Assembly (NCBI RefSeq): GCF_021018805.1
Contig: NC_086247.1
Coordinates: 97,667,338-97,731,337, forward strand
Reading direction: 5' to 3'
DNA: 64,000 nt
DNA from: Prinia subflava
Lineage: Eukaryota; Chordata; Aves; Passeriformes; Cisticolidae
Below, one piece after another: positions 47,968-64,000 of this stretch. The notes beneath the pieces are model-generated. The model saw nothing but the letters and a program-made list of their open reading frames with translations. It had not been told where the DNA came from and ran no database searches. The first letter of the stretch is position 1. Each line of letters starts with the position of its first letter. The position numbers and the translations under genes are program-made.

Positions 47968-49640
47968 GAGTGGTTTAAGATTTTTTTTTCCTGAAGAACA
48001 CTACTTTGTATCCAATTCTATTTTGGACAACCTGAAGTGAATTAATTAAAGTTCTTATCCTCGCTGAATGTCAGGCAAAACTTAGCTCAGTGTTTAGGAT
48101 GAATGACTGCCTGTTTCAGATAATTAGGAGACTGAGCCATTGTCTGGTCACTAAGGTGTGTCTTTATCTTGAAATAGTCCTGATACTCAGCAAGGAAATA
48201 TTTCAGAAATTTTTGAAGCAAATTGTACACTTTCAATCAAATAGCAGAGGGTTTGTCTCCATGGAGTAAATCTCTAATTGATCAGAACCTACGATCAGTT
48301 TTCTGTATACATTAGGTACGTAGAGAAACTTAATATTTCCACTCTTGGCTTCCAGTTTCCATTGTTTTTTAAAACCTTGTAATTGAAATTTTAGTATCAT
48401 TCTCTTATTGTGAGAATTTTGTTAAGGAGATCATTCAGAAGACTGTTTCAGGCAGTAATCAAGGTGTATGCTTCTTAGCTTGGGAAATCTAACTTTGCAA
48501 AACACTTATTAAGAAACAGAGCAGTCAAAAATCCAATTATTTTGACATTTCAAAGATACCCACAAATGAACTTACACATACCACTTCCTAATAATAAAGT
48601 GGATTATAAATTAAGCAATTAAATGGAGTAAAAGAACAAAAACTATCAAGTAAATGTTCTGCAGGTCATATGTCAATATTCTATGACAATGTTCTCAGTG
48701 GGGAAAAATAAGTGAAGAGAATTTCAATGTAGGTAAATGCCAAGGAAACTTTTGGAATGCTGCTCATTGATCACACTTTTAATCAAGATATTGGACTGTA
48801 ATTCATAGTCCTTTAACTAATCCTGTGTTTATTTTGAAACATCATTTAAAAAATAAACAAAGATGCATTATTGAGAAACTGAGTACTGAAATCAAACACA
48901 GACCTACAGGCCACTCCAGTAAAGAAAGTGATGTGCTTCCTCTGATTACCTTTGAACTATCATATCATCTGAAGAGACAGAGGCCAGAACAGAAGAAAAA
49001 TGTAACTCCCTTTTCTATTTCTTTTCAGGTGAAATTCTTCTTATGTCAAAATTAGCAGTATTCCCTCTTAGCCTGAGGTATTTGTCTGAACAAAGTTTCA
49101 TCAACCAGCTATAGAATACTTTCAACTTACAATTTTGTTGATGCACAGAGGGCACTGAGACATATATTGGTGACCACAGATTCCACAAAAGTATATTCAT
49201 GATGACACTGACTTTTGTGTTCCATTGCACAAGCCCTGCAGTACCCTGTGTTCTATTCAATTACAATATCTGAAATGTGGACCTGACCCACCTCGTTTGA
49301 AGCACTGCCTGATGTGATTATAAAAATGAAAGCTGATTTTATAGTGTGGAAAATTTCCACACAGCAGAAGTTAAAGGGCAACTGGGATATTAATTTAACC
49401 CAGAGTCAATTTAATTTTAAGCCTCTAACACATTAGAAGCAACAAGTTATTTGCTGCATCAGAAAGCTAAGCCTTTTTCTAGTTTCAAGATAAGGTATGG
49501 ATTAAGATAAATTAACAGTTTAAGGATAAAGTCCTAAATGGAATTCTTCTTCTCAACAATTCTGTTGTGTAATATCCCCATAAGTAGACTCTGATGCATT
49601 TTAGTAAACATGATTCATTTTAAACCCCTTTCTTATGTAA
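47968..49640 (-). other. Region downstream of SLC9A3, nothing firmly recognised
   Basis: No exon is supported. A short minus-strand Cys/His-rich segment near 49136-49190 was considered and rejected. If the exon at 47233-47786 is used by SLC9A3, this would be part of a long intron. Confidence 0.4.
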
Positions 49641-49646
49641 TTTATT
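49641..49646 (-). terminator. SLC9A3: Candidate distal polyadenylation signal of SLC9A3
   Basis: AATAAA on the minus strand, about 525 bases after the SLC9A3 stop codon. Confidence 0.35.
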
Positions 49647-49777
49647 GGTACATCATTAGTGTCACTGAATAGTTGTATTGTAGCAGTGGGGCATTTTGCC
49701 TTCCTGGACACTGGATAAATAATCTGGACAAATATTCACAGCTAGCTCATGGCTTCTTAGCAACAGAGTCAAAAAAT

Positions 49778-49783
49778 TTTATT
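49778..49783 (-). terminator. SLC9A3: Candidate proximal polyadenylation signal of SLC9A3
   Basis: AATAAA on the minus strand, about 390 bases after the SLC9A3 stop codon. It is the nearest canonical signal I see, so it is the likelier end of the STHM transcript. Confidence 0.45.
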
Positions 49784-50168
49784 CCCTTTAGGGAATTCAG
49801 GTACCAATTCTATCATCTAGGACTGACTAACCAGGAAACCTGAAACCTCTTGAAAATGTCTGCCCAATATTCTGGTACTTGGAATACTGTTTTCCTGGCA
49901 TTTAAAATATTCAAGTGAAAACAAAGAGAAGGACCCTTATCTTGTAAAAGTAGCAAGACATTGGACCCCAAATACTTGAACAGCTCTTCTGCAAAAGGAA
50001 AATAGAAAGGTGTTTTGTTAATTAAGTTGGAGGGAAATAAAAGATGTTTAGTTGTACAAAGAAATCAGAAAAGAAAGAGATTTTCTGAAAGAAGAAAAAG
50101 CAGAAAAATAAGTTTACTTCTCAGAATTGGTAAGTTAAAAAATAAAGGTGATAATATCTTTTAAAACG

Positions 50169-63996
<13,828 letters not shown>

Positions 63997-64000
63997 CTAA

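Noticed and set aside
49136..49235. Minus-strand Cys/His pattern (CGHQYMSQCPLC) resembling half of a RING or zinc ribbon
   Set aside because: A stop lies just upstream, no good acceptor is present, and only about 20 residues are open. Probably chance, at most a decayed fragment.

Overview
The window looks like nuclear DNA of a bird, probably a songbird. It is AT-rich and intron-rich, with sparse genes. It carries many truncated CR1 LINE copies in both orientations and several avian-type ERV long terminal repeats. The two recognised genes are vertebrate genes that lie on human chromosome 5p15.33. The songbird suggestion rests on the remembered look of some LTRs and is only moderately supported. 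No bacterial, phage or CRISPR-like feature was seen.

Layout. At about 500-1350 there is a GC-rich CpG-island promoter. A minus-strand first coding exon (932-983) inside it encodes a signal-peptide-like start and ends in a consensus splice donor; the rest of that gene lies left of the window. From 1.35 to 18.5 kb I see only repeats: an LTR in minus orientation, an ERVL-like LTR with adjoining internal sequence, an old CR1 piece and a long (TTTTA)n array. LRRC14B, complete in two coding exons on the minus strand (18781-21849, 516 codons), follows with a TATA-like element upstream. From 22 to 47 kb there are CR1 fragments, ERV remnants, a solo LTR nested in a CR1, and no recognised gene.

From 50169 to the right edge lie the last nine coding exons of SLC9A3 (NHE3) on the minus strand. 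They run from the end of the last membrane segment through the whole cytoplasmic regulatory tail to the conserved PDZ-ligand terminus STHM. Two further minus-strand open exons, 51197-51360 and 47233-47786, have acceptors in the same splice phase as the last SLC9A3 exon, so they may be alternative C-terminal exons. The second could instead belong to an unidentified gene. The SLC9A3 introns hold a CR1, a 61-bp minisatellite, a hairpin and possible LTR sequence.

The genes do not form an operon or pathway. SLC9A3 is an epithelial Na+/H+ exchanger, and LRRC14B is a little-studied leucine-rich-repeat protein of the PRAME/LRRC14 group. The main points of interest are the possible extra SLC9A3 C-termini and the close same-strand placement of LRRC14B and SLC9A3. 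In human these genes are well separated and in opposite orientation.
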